A stretch of 50,600 nucleotides of DNA from contig JAJPKJ010000046.1 of NCBI GenBank assembly GCA_021323755.1, positions 1 to 50,600 of the forward strand. Reading direction: 5' to 3'. The translations under genes were made by a program, and so were the position numbers. This stretch comes from Chitinophagales bacterium (GTDB lineage: Bacteria > Bacteroidota > Bacteroidia > Chitinophagales > Chitinophagaceae). Below are positions 9,166 through 18,388 of the stretch, in pieces. Below the pieces are notes generated by a model that worked only from the letters and a program-made list of their open reading frames with translations, was not told the origin of the DNA and made no database searches. The stretch's first letter is position 1, and every line of letters starts with the position of its first letter.

Positions 9166-9828
9166 TTATTGTTTCTGCCAATGTTTTGTCACCGTTAATG
9201 GACCACTTGGAAAATCAAGACGCGTTACAGTCCAGGTTATAAGTCCCCCTACATAAGTTCCGGGAGTCTGCGTTTCTATATGTCCGGCAGGTCCATTTTG
9301 AAGCGGAATAAATGGTGCGGTTCCATCTGTACAAACAAAATAAGCAGGTATTATTGCCAGACTACCATCACCCCAACAGTTTGGCGTATAATATACACCG
9401 GGAGCGACTTTATTAATGGTAACATTTGTTTCTCCGGCAGATGAATAGGTGCCGGAAAGGTCAACCCCAGGTAATTCGGCTGATGGGATGACGACTACTA
9501 TTCGTTGCGCGGAAGCAGAAAAACCTTTGCTAGTTGTCGCGGAATAAGTAATGATGTATAAGCCTACCTGAGTAGCATCTACATTACCGGAAGCAGTAAC
9601 GGTAATTGGATTTCCGTTTTCGGTAGCAGTGGCGCCCGGGTCAGTATAAGTCCCCCCCTGCACTACGGACATTACCGGATCCCCTTGTAATGTCATTATC
9701 GGGAAATACACAATTGTTGAGATACCAACTTTTCCGGGAGGATAATTAAAATTGTCATTTTTACTGCATGAAATTGCAGCGAACATGGCTAATAGAATAA
9801 TCGAAATCGAACTTATTTTTATCTTCAT
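9166..9828 (-). CDS. Ig-like domain lipoprotein (DUF5011/BT_2262-like) of the SusCD operon
   Basis: Predicted surface lipoprotein of 220 residues. The reading frame extends further upstream, but I place the start at the ATG at 9828 because it directly begins a lipoprotein signal (MKIKISSISIILLAMFAAIS, then Cys). Residues about 45-115 form an Ig-like domain of the DUF5011 kind (GGTYTDPGATATENGNPITV, then VGLYIITYSATTSKG). A second beta-rich domain follows (VDLSGTYSS to the end) with a WGDGS and HIETQTPG stretch. It lies 34 bases after susD and 37 before the lipid-binding-like gene. The likely role is an accessory glycan- or lipid-binding protein on the cell surface. No catalytic motif is visible. 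Confidence 0.7.
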   Translation of the reverse strand: MKIKISSISIILLAMFAAISCSKNDNFNYPPGKVGISTIVYFPIMTLQGDPVMSVVQGGTYTDPGATATENGNPITVTASGNVDATQVGLYIITYSATTSKGFSASAQRIVVVIPSAELPGVDLSGTYSSAGETNVTINKVAPGVYYTPNCWGDGSLAIIPAYFVCTDGTAPFIPLQNGPAGHIETQTPGTYVGGLITWTVTRLDFPSGPLTVTKHWQKQ

Positions 9829-9862
9829 TTTTTTGTTTTGTAAAATGAACAAATTGTTTTTT

Positions 9863-11347
9863 TTATTTTCCCCACCATACGGGAGTAGTTTCCGGAACCA
9901 ATGCCGGAGCATTTGTATTTCGGGATGTTTCATTATATGGAAACACAAATCTCTTTGGAACCAGACCAGCGCCCAGATCAGAATTTTTTCCAATAACAAG
10001 TTGTCCGGGAATATAACTTGGGCTTGTTGAATACACCGCGCTTCTTACAGGATAACCTGTCCTGTTCTGTTCAAAAAATCCTTCAATGCCGTGACATCCG
10101 TATACACATGATGCCCATTTCTGCACGATGATGGCTTCAATTTTTTGATCCATGGTTCCTGCGGTGGGAAACGCATATGCTCCGCCAGGGGCAACAAATG
10201 ATGAGCCATCCATGCCCAGTTGCGCGAATGCGGCAAGCACACCCTGGTTATATAAGTTTTGGGTATTTGTTCCACCAAAATATCTCAGGTCGGCTTCCGC
10301 CTGTAAGAAATAAGATTCAGGAAGTGATATAAATTCTACAGGATCTGTTTGCGCTTGGGCAAATACAGGAGCTGCAGAATAAGTGGGGTTGATATTCGTA
10401 TAATCTCCCTGGTTTATGGAAGCAGGCGTTGTAGAACCAAACCAGTATACAATCCGGGGATCACTATTTGCTTCAAGCCAGGTAACAAATGTAGTGCTGG
10501 CCTTAATGTTGGCGCTTGTATTATTTGCGCGGATATTGATTTCATACATCGGGTTATCATTCGAAGGTGTGGTTGAGAAGTTCGTTACACTTGCATCCAC
10601 AGAAAGAAATGTTGCTCCGCTATTATACAGTGCTTGTATTCCTGCTTGTGCAACGTCGGGATGCGCGTTGATCATGCGTAAATACATTTTTAATTTCAGT
10701 GTGTTTGCGAAAGCTTTCCACTTGCCGATATCACCATTGAAAATCAGATCCTGTGCGCCGGCGACAGTATTTGTACTCGCCGTGAAATCCTTACTCAAAG
10801 CAGTATCAATGCTACTTAATAATGCAGTATAAATGGCATAGCCGCTATCAAACTTTGGATTTAAATTACCCGATCCCTGCAAAGCTTCTGTATAAGGGAT
10901 CTGATCATACAAATCAACCAGAACTTCGGTCGTATATGCTTTCATTACAGTACCCATCAAGAAGAAATTCCAATCGCCGGTGGAGGCAGCTTTATCCATC
11001 ACGAACTTGTAATTTTCTAAACCTGCTGTGAACATATTGTCGTATGAGACATTGACCACTAAATCTGTTGTCGGTAAATTATAGGATTCGATGTTGACAT
11101 ATTGTTGAGCCAATGCAGCCTGTGTAAAATATTGTGACCACATTCCCCCAACAATGGCAAGGTTGCCCCCTACTTCACCTGTCGTAGCCAGCACCGCAAC
11201 CGGAAATACCAGTGCCGGTGTGCCCTGGCTAAGTGTCGGGAAGTTTGGATCCTGATTGATGCTGAGTTGTTTTTTACATCCGAAAACAACCATCATCATG
11301 ATTATTAAACAACTTCCTGTAATTGAATTTTTATTTACAATTTTCAT
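9863..11347 (-). CDS. SusD/RagB-family outer-membrane nutrient-binding lipoprotein
   Basis: Surface lipoprotein that captures nutrient and acts as the lid of the adjacent SusC-type transporter. It has 494 residues. The N-terminal signal SCLIIMMMVVFGCKKQ carries the lipobox Cys. The following QDPNFPTLSQGTPALVFPVA and GGMWSQYFTQA fit the SusD-like_2 subfamily (PF12771) rather than classical starch SusD. A TPR-like helical region with DLYDQIPYTEAL and LKLKMYLRMINAHPD is typical. The C-terminal part contains QKIEAIIVQKWASCVYG and GIEGFFEQNRTGYP. It starts 22 bases downstream of susC, so the pair is co-transcribed. The substrate is unknown, as no degradative enzyme sits in the operon. Confidence 0.93.
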   Translation of the reverse strand: MKIVNKNSITGSCLIIMMMVVFGCKKQLSINQDPNFPTLSQGTPALVFPVAVLATTGEVGGNLAIVGGMWSQYFTQAALAQQYVNIESYNLPTTDLVVNVSYDNMFTAGLENYKFVMDKAASTGDWNFFLMGTVMKAYTTEVLVDLYDQIPYTEALQGSGNLNPKFDSGYAIYTALLSSIDTALSKDFTASTNTVAGAQDLIFNGDIGKWKAFANTLKLKMYLRMINAHPDVAQAGIQALYNSGATFLSVDASVTNFSTTPSNDNPMYEINIRANNTSANIKASTTFVTWLEANSDPRIVYWFGSTTPASINQGDYTNINPTYSAAPVFAQAQTDPVEFISLPESYFLQAEADLRYFGGTNTQNLYNQGVLAAFAQLGMDGSSFVAPGGAYAFPTAGTMDQKIEAIIVQKWASCVYGCHGIEGFFEQNRTGYPVRSAVYSTSPSYIPGQLVIGKNSDLGAGLVPKRFVFPYNETSRNTNAPALVPETTPVWWGK

Positions 11348-11369
11348 TTGATGACCTTTTAGAATTATT

Positions 11370-14300
11370 TTAAAAAACGATTTTTAATATTGCACCAAAA
11401 CTTTTTGTAAGTGGTGTTCCTTCAAATTCACCTAGCTGTCCGGCAAGATCATTACCCAAATTGGTAGCTTCTGGATCCACATACATGTTTGATTTTGGTG
11501 TCCACAAAAGGAAGTTTCGGGCATAAATCCCAAATGAAAGATTCTTTGCTTTTATCTTACTTGCCAATGATGTAGGAAGTGTATATGATAAATTTATATC
11601 CCGCAATTTCAGGAAGGATCTGTCAATTATTCTCATCGCGTCAGATCCGGCGGTAAAGCTGCTTCCTTCCCCATAATAGTTATAGGTTACATCTGATTCA
11701 TTCAGGGTGCCACCTGGAGTAATGCTTGGCGAACCTATATAAGTGGTATTGGGAGAATATGTTGTTTTGCCGCTTCCGTCTGTTGTACCAACAACTGAAT
11801 TTGGAATTATGAAAGGACGACGGTCATTATAGGTCGTTGCTTTTGCATTACCATCGAACAACAAAATATTTGCTGTTTCACTATACATCACTCCGCCATA
11901 TCTGAAGTCCAATGAAAAATTTAATGAGAAATCTTTATACGTAAATGTGTTGGATAAACCCATTGTATAATCGTACAATCCGCTTCCCATATATGCTTTG
12001 ACGAGTCCGTTCTTATCCAATGGCGTAGTATTGGGTAAGGGCATTCCTGTTTGAGGATTAACAACAATTTGACCTGTTGGTGATCGCTGGGGGACAATTG
12101 TATAAATCGAAGCAACAGATTTTCCGACAACAGCCCGCATTTCCGCATCAAATGCTGAATTCAGCAGTGGATCCTGAGAGGCACCGGTAAGACTCAATAC
12201 TTTGTTTATATTTTTTGAGAAGACATAAGAGATGCTCCAGGTGAAATTCTTGCTTTCCACCGGTTTTAAATTCACAGCCAATTCGATTCCTTTGTTATTC
12301 ACCTTTCCAAGATTTTCAACTATACTGGCATATCCTGTGGAAGGTGCAATGGGAACTGTAAATATTTGTCCGTTCGTTGTCTTATCATATAAGGTAACAT
12401 CAATGCCTATCCTATCCTTGAAAAATCTTGCTTCTGCTCCCACTTCAAATTCATCGGTGAATATTGGTTTGAGATCCGGGTTTCCGATCGTGCTATTGAC
12501 TCCAAAACCGCTCACTCCATTAAATGGAAAAGTCAACTGAGCGCCGGCGATTTGTGTGAATGTAATGGTGCCCGGGCCCAATTGCGGAAGCACCAGGTAT
12601 GGGGCCGGATCAGATCCGGTTCTGCCATATGCCGCCCGTAATTTCAAGAAAGAGAGCGCTGAATTCGGATTCAGCAATTGTGAAGCGACCCAGGACAGAT
12701 TTGCTCCCGGATAAAAAATGGAATTAGCAGCAATGGGTAATGTTGAAGACCAATCATTTCTTACATTACCTGTTAAATACAACTGATCTTTATATCCCAA
12801 AGTAACCTGTCCATAAATCCCCACTCGTTTTCTTTCAGCACTTTGGTCATTTGTTACGGGTGGCTTGCTGGTATTGCTCAAATTAAAGAAGCCGGGTACA
12901 ACTAGATTGGTAACAACGGTCCCTTCCGATCTGGCAGAGTTCTGATAATAATTTGCGCCTGCCAGTACATCAAGTGTTAGATCGTGAGTAAGTTCTCTGT
13001 TATATTTTAAAATAAAATCCGCATTGATCACACCCAAATAATCCGAGCCTTGCGCAACTTCTCCAATATCCGGGGTCCGGGGAAATCCTTCCGGGTTAGT
13101 CGCATGTTGACCGTCCCAGGTAAAAGGATCTGCTGCAGCTGGTTGTTTCCAAATAAATGTACGTGCATTGGAAAAATCACCGCCAAGTCTGAATTCGGCA
13201 TTGAAATGTGGAGTGAATTTGTAGGACACATCCACATTGCCAAATATTCTGTCCAGACTTTGTCTGTCTCCATTTTCTATTAAAGCGAAATAGGGATTTT
13301 CTGCATAGGGGGTGAAATAATTATTGGTGTTGAAGAATTTATTGTTAATGTCTCTGAAATCGGTGATGGGAAGATCAACAGGTACTTGGATTACAGAATT
13401 GAAAACACCGCCACCACTGGAACTTCCATATCCGGTACTTGGCGCTGTTAATTTCTGATTGACGTAATTTATGGATGTATTGATTGCAAAGTTTCCGAAA
13501 TTACTGTTTGTCCTTAATGCAAAAGTATTGCGATCAAGATAATTTGACTTATAGGGGAGAATTCCGTTGCTGGTCACATTTCCATAAGAAAAATAAAATC
13601 GCGTGATTTCACTTCCGCCAGATAAGGATAGGGAATTATTATATTCATTGCCTGTATTAAAAAAGTTGCGAAGATTATTTGGGATAAATGAAAATGGTTT
13701 TTGCAACTGAGAATTATCAACTACCGATCCCCATAATCTTTCTTTGCCATCAAGTTTTGGTCCCCAACTTCCATTCTCATCAGATACAAATAGGCCGCCC
13801 CATCCTTGTCCAAACTCATTTTGATAATCGGGAAGTTTGCCAACTTTGCTAAGATTTGCAGAACCGCTGTATTCCACTTTTAATTGCCCGGTACGCCCTT
13901 TTTTTGTGGTGATCATAATAACGCCATTCTTAGCCAGCCCACCATACAAGGAAGATGCTGCAGTGCCTTTTAATACGCTGATGCTTTCTATATCGTTTGG
14001 ATTAATATTATTCATTCCATTACCGAAATCCACTCCATCTACACCACCGATGTTGTTTTCAAATTGTCCGTCACTCAACGGTACACCATCAACAACATAC
14101 AGGGGCTGATTATTACCACCTGCTATTACCCCATAGCCCCTGAGTACAACTTTTGAAGAAGCACCGGGTCCTCCAATATTGGAAATTTCGGCGCCTGCGA
14201 CCTTTCCTTCCAATCCATCCAATGCGCCAACAGCGCCATTTTTATTTATCGCATCAGATTTAAAAGTTGTGGTAGAGTAACCTACTTTAGCTTTACTCTG

Positions 14301-14624
14301 CGATTGACCCAATGCGGTGACCACTACTTCTGTCAGTGCGCCCTGCTTGAGCTCAAGTGTGATCGCTAATGTATTATCGTTAATGACCACTTCCCGGTTT
14401 GCATAATCAACTGCAGAAACAACCAGCGTTTGACCTTTTGTCGCACTTATTGTAAACGCACCTTCAACGTCTGCAGAAACAGTGGCTTTTTTGCCTTTAA
14501 CTTTTACAGTGGCAAAAGAAACGGGTTCGCCTTTTGCATTTGTAATTTTACCAGAAATGGTTTGTGCTTGTGCAATGGCACAATACATCAATGAACATAA
14601 AAAGAATAAAATTAAAGTTCGCAT
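11370..14624 (-). CDS. SusC/RagA-family TonB-linked outer-membrane transporter
   Basis: TonB-dependent channel of 1084 residues that imports the ligand held by SusD. The signal peptide is MRTLILFFLCSLMYCAIAQA. An N-terminal carboxypeptidase-regulatory-like domain (TISGKITNAKGEPVSFATVK, residues about 23-100) is followed by the SusC hallmark ALGQSQSKAKVGYSTTTF and a plug domain (residues about 125-240) with VVLRGYGVIAGGNNQPLYVV and SSLYGGLAKNGVIMITTKKG. The rest is the 22-strand barrel ending in FGAILKIVF, with a terminal Phe as expected for outer-membrane assembly. No N-terminal STN domain is present and no ECF sigma/anti-sigma pair is adjacent, so regulation does not follow the trans-envelope sigma pattern. 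The start is the first ATG before the signal peptide. Confidence 0.95.
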   Translation of the reverse strand: MRTLILFFLCSLMYCAIAQAQTISGKITNAKGEPVSFATVKVKGKKATVSADVEGAFTISATKGQTLVVSAVDYANREVVINDNTLAITLELKQGALTEVVVTALGQSQSKAKVGYSTTTFKSDAINKNGAVGALDGLEGKVAGAEISNIGGPGASSKVVLRGYGVIAGGNNQPLYVVDGVPLSDGQFENNIGGVDGVDFGNGMNNINPNDIESISVLKGTAASSLYGGLAKNGVIMITTKKGRTGQLKVEYSGSANLSKVGKLPDYQNEFGQGWGGLFVSDENGSWGPKLDGKERLWGSVVDNSQLQKPFSFIPNNLRNFFNTGNEYNNSLSLSGGSEITRFYFSYGNVTSNGILPYKSNYLDRNTFALRTNSNFGNFAINTSINYVNQKLTAPSTGYGSSSGGGVFNSVIQVPVDLPITDFRDINNKFFNTNNYFTPYAENPYFALIENGDRQSLDRIFGNVDVSYKFTPHFNAEFRLGGDFSNARTFIWKQPAAADPFTWDGQHATNPEGFPRTPDIGEVAQGSDYLGVINADFILKYNRELTHDLTLDVLAGANYYQNSARSEGTVVTNLVVPGFFNLSNTSKPPVTNDQSAERKRVGIYGQVTLGYKDQLYLTGNVRNDWSSTLPIAANSIFYPGANLSWVASQLLNPNSALSFLKLRAAYGRTGSDPAPYLVLPQLGPGTITFTQIAGAQLTFPFNGVSGFGVNSTIGNPDLKPIFTDEFEVGAEARFFKDRIGIDVTLYDKTTNGQIFTVPIAPSTGYASIVENLGKVNNKGIELAVNLKPVESKNFTWSISYVFSKNINKVLSLTGASQDPLLNSAFDAEMRAVVGKSVASIYTIVPQRSPTGQIVVNPQTGMPLPNTTPLDKNGLVKAYMGSGLYDYTMGLSNTFTYKDFSLNFSLDFRYGGVMYSETANILLFDGNAKATTYNDRRPFIIPNSVVGTTDGSGKTTYSPNTTYIGSPSITPGGTLNESDVTYNYYGEGSSFTAGSDAMRIIDRSFLKLRDINLSYTLPTSLASKIKAKNLSFGIYARNFLLWTPKSNMYVDPEATNLGNDLAGQLGEFEGTPLTKSFGAILKIVF

Positions 14625-14652
14625 GGAAACTGTTTTGGTTTGATGTAATTTT

Positions 14653-14739
14653 TTTGACGTGATTATAAATTCTTTATTGGTTTTTTATGATTTTATTCAT
14701 TAAAAACATCTGGTTTTCTGAGAATTGATTTGACGTGAT
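14653..14739. repeat. Two 11-base direct repeats upstream of susC
   Basis: TTTGACGTGAT occurs at 14653-14663 and again at 14729-14739, 76 bases apart, in the A/T-rich region upstream of susC. The copies could be binding sites for a regulator of the SusCD operon. I see no clear TAnnTTTG element for susC here. The rest of 14625-14857 shows nothing else. Confidence 0.45.
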
Positions 14740-14857
14740 GACAAGACAAGTTGCGTAATTGCTGTTCGAGATATACTTATAAATTACTTAAGCAGGAAAA
14801 TCGAATACTGAAGACGTAAATTATAGAAGTGAAATCTTTTGGAAATGAATGATGCTT

Positions 14858-14888
14858 ATAAAAAAAGAAACCGCAATTGCTTGCGGTT
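14858..14888 (-). terminator. Intrinsic terminator of the FG-GAP protein gene
   Basis: Minus-strand AACCGCAA and TTGCGGTT form an 8-bp stem with a 4-base loop, followed by TTTC and seven T. It lies 46 bases after the stop of the FG-GAP gene. Confidence 0.85.
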
Positions 14889-14933
14889 CTTTGTCCCTGT
14901 GATCTGTGTTCTCGGTTTAGTGTTCCTGTACAA

Positions 14934-17933
14934 TTATTGTTTTACCAGCTTGGTGGTATAATTATCAGTTCCGTTAATGATGTGAAGAATATATACTCCA
15001 CGCGAAAGCATCATCAAATTATTGACCTGGTAAATATTTACACCAATACCCACTCTGATGTTTTGATGATTGATTTGTTTCCCATTGATGTCAAACAATT
15101 CCATTGAGCCAAGATTTTCTTTTAATGAATTCAATCTTACTGTAAATGAATTGGTAAAAGGATTGGTGATCTTTACGCCAGCCGCGAAGGCTTCATTGTT
15201 ATTGATCTCTCTGGTTTCACTATAAAAAATTTCAGGACTAATATCAACTTGTTGCAGGCGATAATAACTTATTCCTACATAGGGATTTTCATCAACTGCA
15301 GTATAATTTGTCGTGCTTGCTGTAGAATGTGTTGCTGCAACGGTGGTTATTTTTTCCCAATCGACACCATCAACGCTTCGTTGCACCACATATTCATTGA
15401 CTTCCGCGTCGGCAGTTGTCTGCCATGATAATGAAACGGTTTGATTTGATTGCATCACTGCATTGAATTGAGTGATGACCAATGGTAATGACTGCGGCGT
15501 TCCACAAAGTTGCGCATCAAATTCGTAAGCTTTTCCAACGCCATTATCACCGGCAACCAACCCAAATAGCGTTCCCAATGTGTTACCCAGATTTAACAGG
15601 CCAGTTCCAAAATCAAGGGTGCGACCCGGCGCTCCTACTAAGATTTTGTTTGAATTTAATTGTCCTTTTATTTTCCCGGCGCCTGCAACACTATAGCCTA
15701 TGAGAGAAGTTACATTTACACCAAGGGTTGCATCATAAGTCGCAGTAGCGGTCCATGAAGGCGTTGATTGGTAAGTACCGTCTGATTTTCCTAAAAATAC
15801 ATAAGCAGAACCACCGGCGACATTGGCACCGATCAATTGAGCTCCTGAAGATGCGGGTTCGCCGATTATAATGTCGCCTATACCATCACAATTAACATCG
15901 GAAACATTGTCAATGGAAAATCCAAACAACAGGCTGCTTTGAATAAGACCAAGAATATTATTGTCATTTCTTGGCGAGCTTAATTGCTGGTCCGGCGTAA
16001 CGGAAACAACAGGTGATGATGATTTCCTTTTGAAAACACTCACCGTTCCTGTTTTCACCTGCAAACCCCCAAGAAGATTGGTTAAGGTTCCGCCCAATGG
16101 CGCACCAACCAAAATATTTCCTGTATGGGTCCCAGCTGCATCCCTCACCCCTTTCACAGCATATCCAAAGAGATTTGCGATGTTAGCGATCGTTCCACTT
16201 AAATTAGTAAGCAATCCACCAGCGGATGCAACAAGGGTTGCACCCGGCTGTGTAGAAATGCCTGAACCTGTTCCATAATATACTGTAGCGGTACCTTGTA
16301 ATAATTGTCCGGTCAATAAGCTGCTCACAGAACTCAAATCAACGCCGGCTGGAGCGCCGACCACAATGTCCGGTTGTCCATCACCGTTATAATCGCCAAC
16401 TCCATCAACACTGATCCCAAACAAAAGCCCATTTATATTTGCAGAAAGTAATCCAAGTCCTAATAAAGAAGTTGAGGGTGGATTTAATTTTGTAAGACTA
16501 TAACCACCAGAACCATTTGATAAAAAGACAAATGCTGCACCGGACTGGACATCCACCGTGCTTCCGAATAATCCGGTTTTAATCCCTGCATACATGGGCG
16601 AACCAATGATAATATCGTTCAAGCCATCATTATTCAAATCATCGGTTACCGCTAATGAAAATCCAAAAAGCGCATTTACACTTAGATTTATTCCTTTTTC
16701 TAAAATGCCATTTCCGCTTAATTGCAAGCTCAGCAAAGGCGTTGTTACGGAAGAGGTCAAATGTGCTCCGCTAAATGCATATACTTTACCGACCATTCCT
16801 GAGGCCGTAGAACTTCCACCAGTTGATATGGTCACTTTATCCAGTGGCGCACCAACGATAATATCACTCTTGCCGTCGCCATCAATATCTCCTCCGGCAA
16901 TACTAAAACCAAATAATGCACCTGCAACACAGGTAGAAGGCTGCAATTTTGCATTTGGCGTAGTTGACAAGCCATTTGAGCTTCCATAATAGACAAACAC
17001 CGCCCCAACACTAGCTAGTGTTCCGGTTCCTGAAATCACGTCGATCAATCCAGGAGCACCGATCGCTACGTCGGCGTATCCATCGCCATTAACATCGCCA
17101 ACACCTGCCACGGAATAACCATAAGCCGCATCAATTGCCGTTTGATTGATAATGGTCGGTAAAATTCCGACCGCAGTTCCCGTCCATTCTGCGGTATGAT
17201 TTAAAGGATCAATAGTAACCGGGTAAACTGCATTACTATCATTAACTATGATCTCCAATGTATTTTTTTTGTTAAGCTCCATGTGTGCAGATAACAAATT
17301 ATTTTTTGCATCCCATACTTTCAGTCCATCATAGCGAAGGATCGTTTTTCCTTGTTTATCTTTTAATTTCAGTGTTTGTTCATCATCTAATGATGCATAA
17401 AGATCCTTGTTGTCTAAATGGATCTTCACCTCGAGATTTTTATTGCCCACCGGCTTTTTGTTTATGATGAAATTTTGCCGTAACCCGTTTTCATCATTTT
17501 TATATTCAACATTAAAAAAAGTATGATGTTGTATTAAATGATCATTATTTACACTTGCAGAAGGGATTTCGTTGGGGATAAAAGAGGCAGCTCCCTTATT
17601 GACACTTAGCATGTGAAATGAAGATGTCCAGTGATTACCTGGGGACCCTGTCGAAGAAAAATTTACAGGTTCAATAGAATATCCATTTGCCTGAATATGG
17701 TAAACGACCTGTTGGGCGCGGTTTGCACCTGCAAAAGAAACAGCAGAGAATTTTTTAAAATAGTATTCGCTTTTTTGAATGTAGCGTTGCGCTTCATTTA
17801 ACCATGCCGATTCAGAAGCCTGCGGATCTTTTGGGTTTGTTTTTGAGAGAGGTGTAAATTGTCCAATCTGATTTTGTGCATGCGCGATCTGTAAGACTGA
17901 TGCGATGAGCAAAGCCACTAAAGTTGATTTCAT
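14934..17933 (-). CDS. Secreted FG-GAP beta-propeller protein with T9SS sorting domain
   Basis: Large exported protein of 999 residues. I use the ATG at 17933 because it opens a signal peptide (MKSTLVALLIASVLQIAHAQ); the frame runs 11 codons further upstream without reason. After an N-terminal domain of about 260 residues come seven FG-GAP repeats of the alpha-integrin type, for example GVGDVNGDGYADVAIGAPG and GVGDYNGDGQPDIVVGAPAG. Five keep Ca-binding-like acidic loops. The fifth (RDAAGTHTGNILVGAP) and seventh (GKIKGQLNSNKILVGAP) have lost them. A fibronectin-like segment (VSLSWQTTADAEVNEYVVQR) and a C-terminal T9SS type A domain ending in GVYILHIINGTDNYTTKLVK follow. Probable role: a surface-bound or released adhesion or binding protein. 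It is a single-gene unit with its own terminator. Confidence 0.88.
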   Translation of the reverse strand: MKSTLVALLIASVLQIAHAQNQIGQFTPLSKTNPKDPQASESAWLNEAQRYIQKSEYYFKKFSAVSFAGANRAQQVVYHIQANGYSIEPVNFSSTGSPGNHWTSSFHMLSVNKGAASFIPNEIPSASVNNDHLIQHHTFFNVEYKNDENGLRQNFIINKKPVGNKNLEVKIHLDNKDLYASLDDEQTLKLKDKQGKTILRYDGLKVWDAKNNLLSAHMELNKKNTLEIIVNDSNAVYPVTIDPLNHTAEWTGTAVGILPTIINQTAIDAAYGYSVAGVGDVNGDGYADVAIGAPGLIDVISGTGTLASVGAVFVYYGSSNGLSTTPNAKLQPSTCVAGALFGFSIAGGDIDGDGKSDIIVGAPLDKVTISTGGSSTASGMVGKVYAFSGAHLTSSVTTPLLSLQLSGNGILEKGINLSVNALFGFSLAVTDDLNNDGLNDIIIGSPMYAGIKTGLFGSTVDVQSGAAFVFLSNGSGGYSLTKLNPPSTSLLGLGLLSANINGLLFGISVDGVGDYNGDGQPDIVVGAPAGVDLSSVSSLLTGQLLQGTATVYYGTGSGISTQPGATLVASAGGLLTNLSGTIANIANLFGYAVKGVRDAAGTHTGNILVGAPLGGTLTNLLGGLQVKTGTVSVFKRKSSSPVVSVTPDQQLSSPRNDNNILGLIQSSLLFGFSIDNVSDVNCDGIGDIIIGEPASSGAQLIGANVAGGSAYVFLGKSDGTYQSTPSWTATATYDATLGVNVTSLIGYSVAGAGKIKGQLNSNKILVGAPGRTLDFGTGLLNLGNTLGTLFGLVAGDNGVGKAYEFDAQLCGTPQSLPLVITQFNAVMQSNQTVSLSWQTTADAEVNEYVVQRSVDGVDWEKITTVAATHSTASTTNYTAVDENPYVGISYYRLQQVDISPEIFYSETREINNNEAFAAGVKITNPFTNSFTVRLNSLKENLGSMELFDINGKQINHQNIRVGIGVNIYQVNNLMMLSRGVYILHIINGTDNYTTKLVKQ

Positions 17934-18388
17934 AAAAGGTACTTTTTTGTAAAAAATAAAAACCAATCAATGTGGATTTTCTATGGATAATGAAAGCTCT
18001 TTTTTTCGCGCAAAAACCTGCCAGCTCTCCATACGGAGAGAATTTTTAATTCATTGTTATGAATGATTTCCTTGCTCGCGCTAAAGAGTATGCGCAGCAT
18101 TTACAGGATAATGAATAAAGGATAAGGTTAAAATAAGATTCGAAAAATACTTTATTGCTAAAAAATCAGAAATAATAATAAGAAAGAAAAAATGGTGTGG
18201 AATTTTCGTGGATAAAGGGCACAACGATCAAAAAACGGCAACGTTTTTCAGGAGGATTTTGAACCATTTTCAATTGCAGAGCCAAAGTAGAAATCAATGT
18301 AGCTTTTTGCAAGTATTTAGGTAAATAAATGAGCGCCCTAAATATAAATATGTAGTTGTTTCTAAATGATAAACGCAGATAAAGCCTA
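17934..18388. other. 455-base intergenic stretch with a 16-base palindromic hairpin
   Basis: No convincing gene. CTCTCC and GGAGAG at 18025-18040 form a 6-bp stem with loop ATAC, followed on the plus strand by AATTTTT. It could be a weak plus-strand terminator or an operator for the FG-GAP gene. The remainder is A/T-rich. The minus-strand frame reaching into it from 18513 is a shadow of the SGNH hydrolase gene. Confidence 0.35.

Noticed and set aside
9829-9999. N-terminal extension of the Ig-like lipoprotein gene (start at 9999)
   Set aside because: The extension overlaps the 3' end of susD and the real lipoprotein signal begins at 9828.
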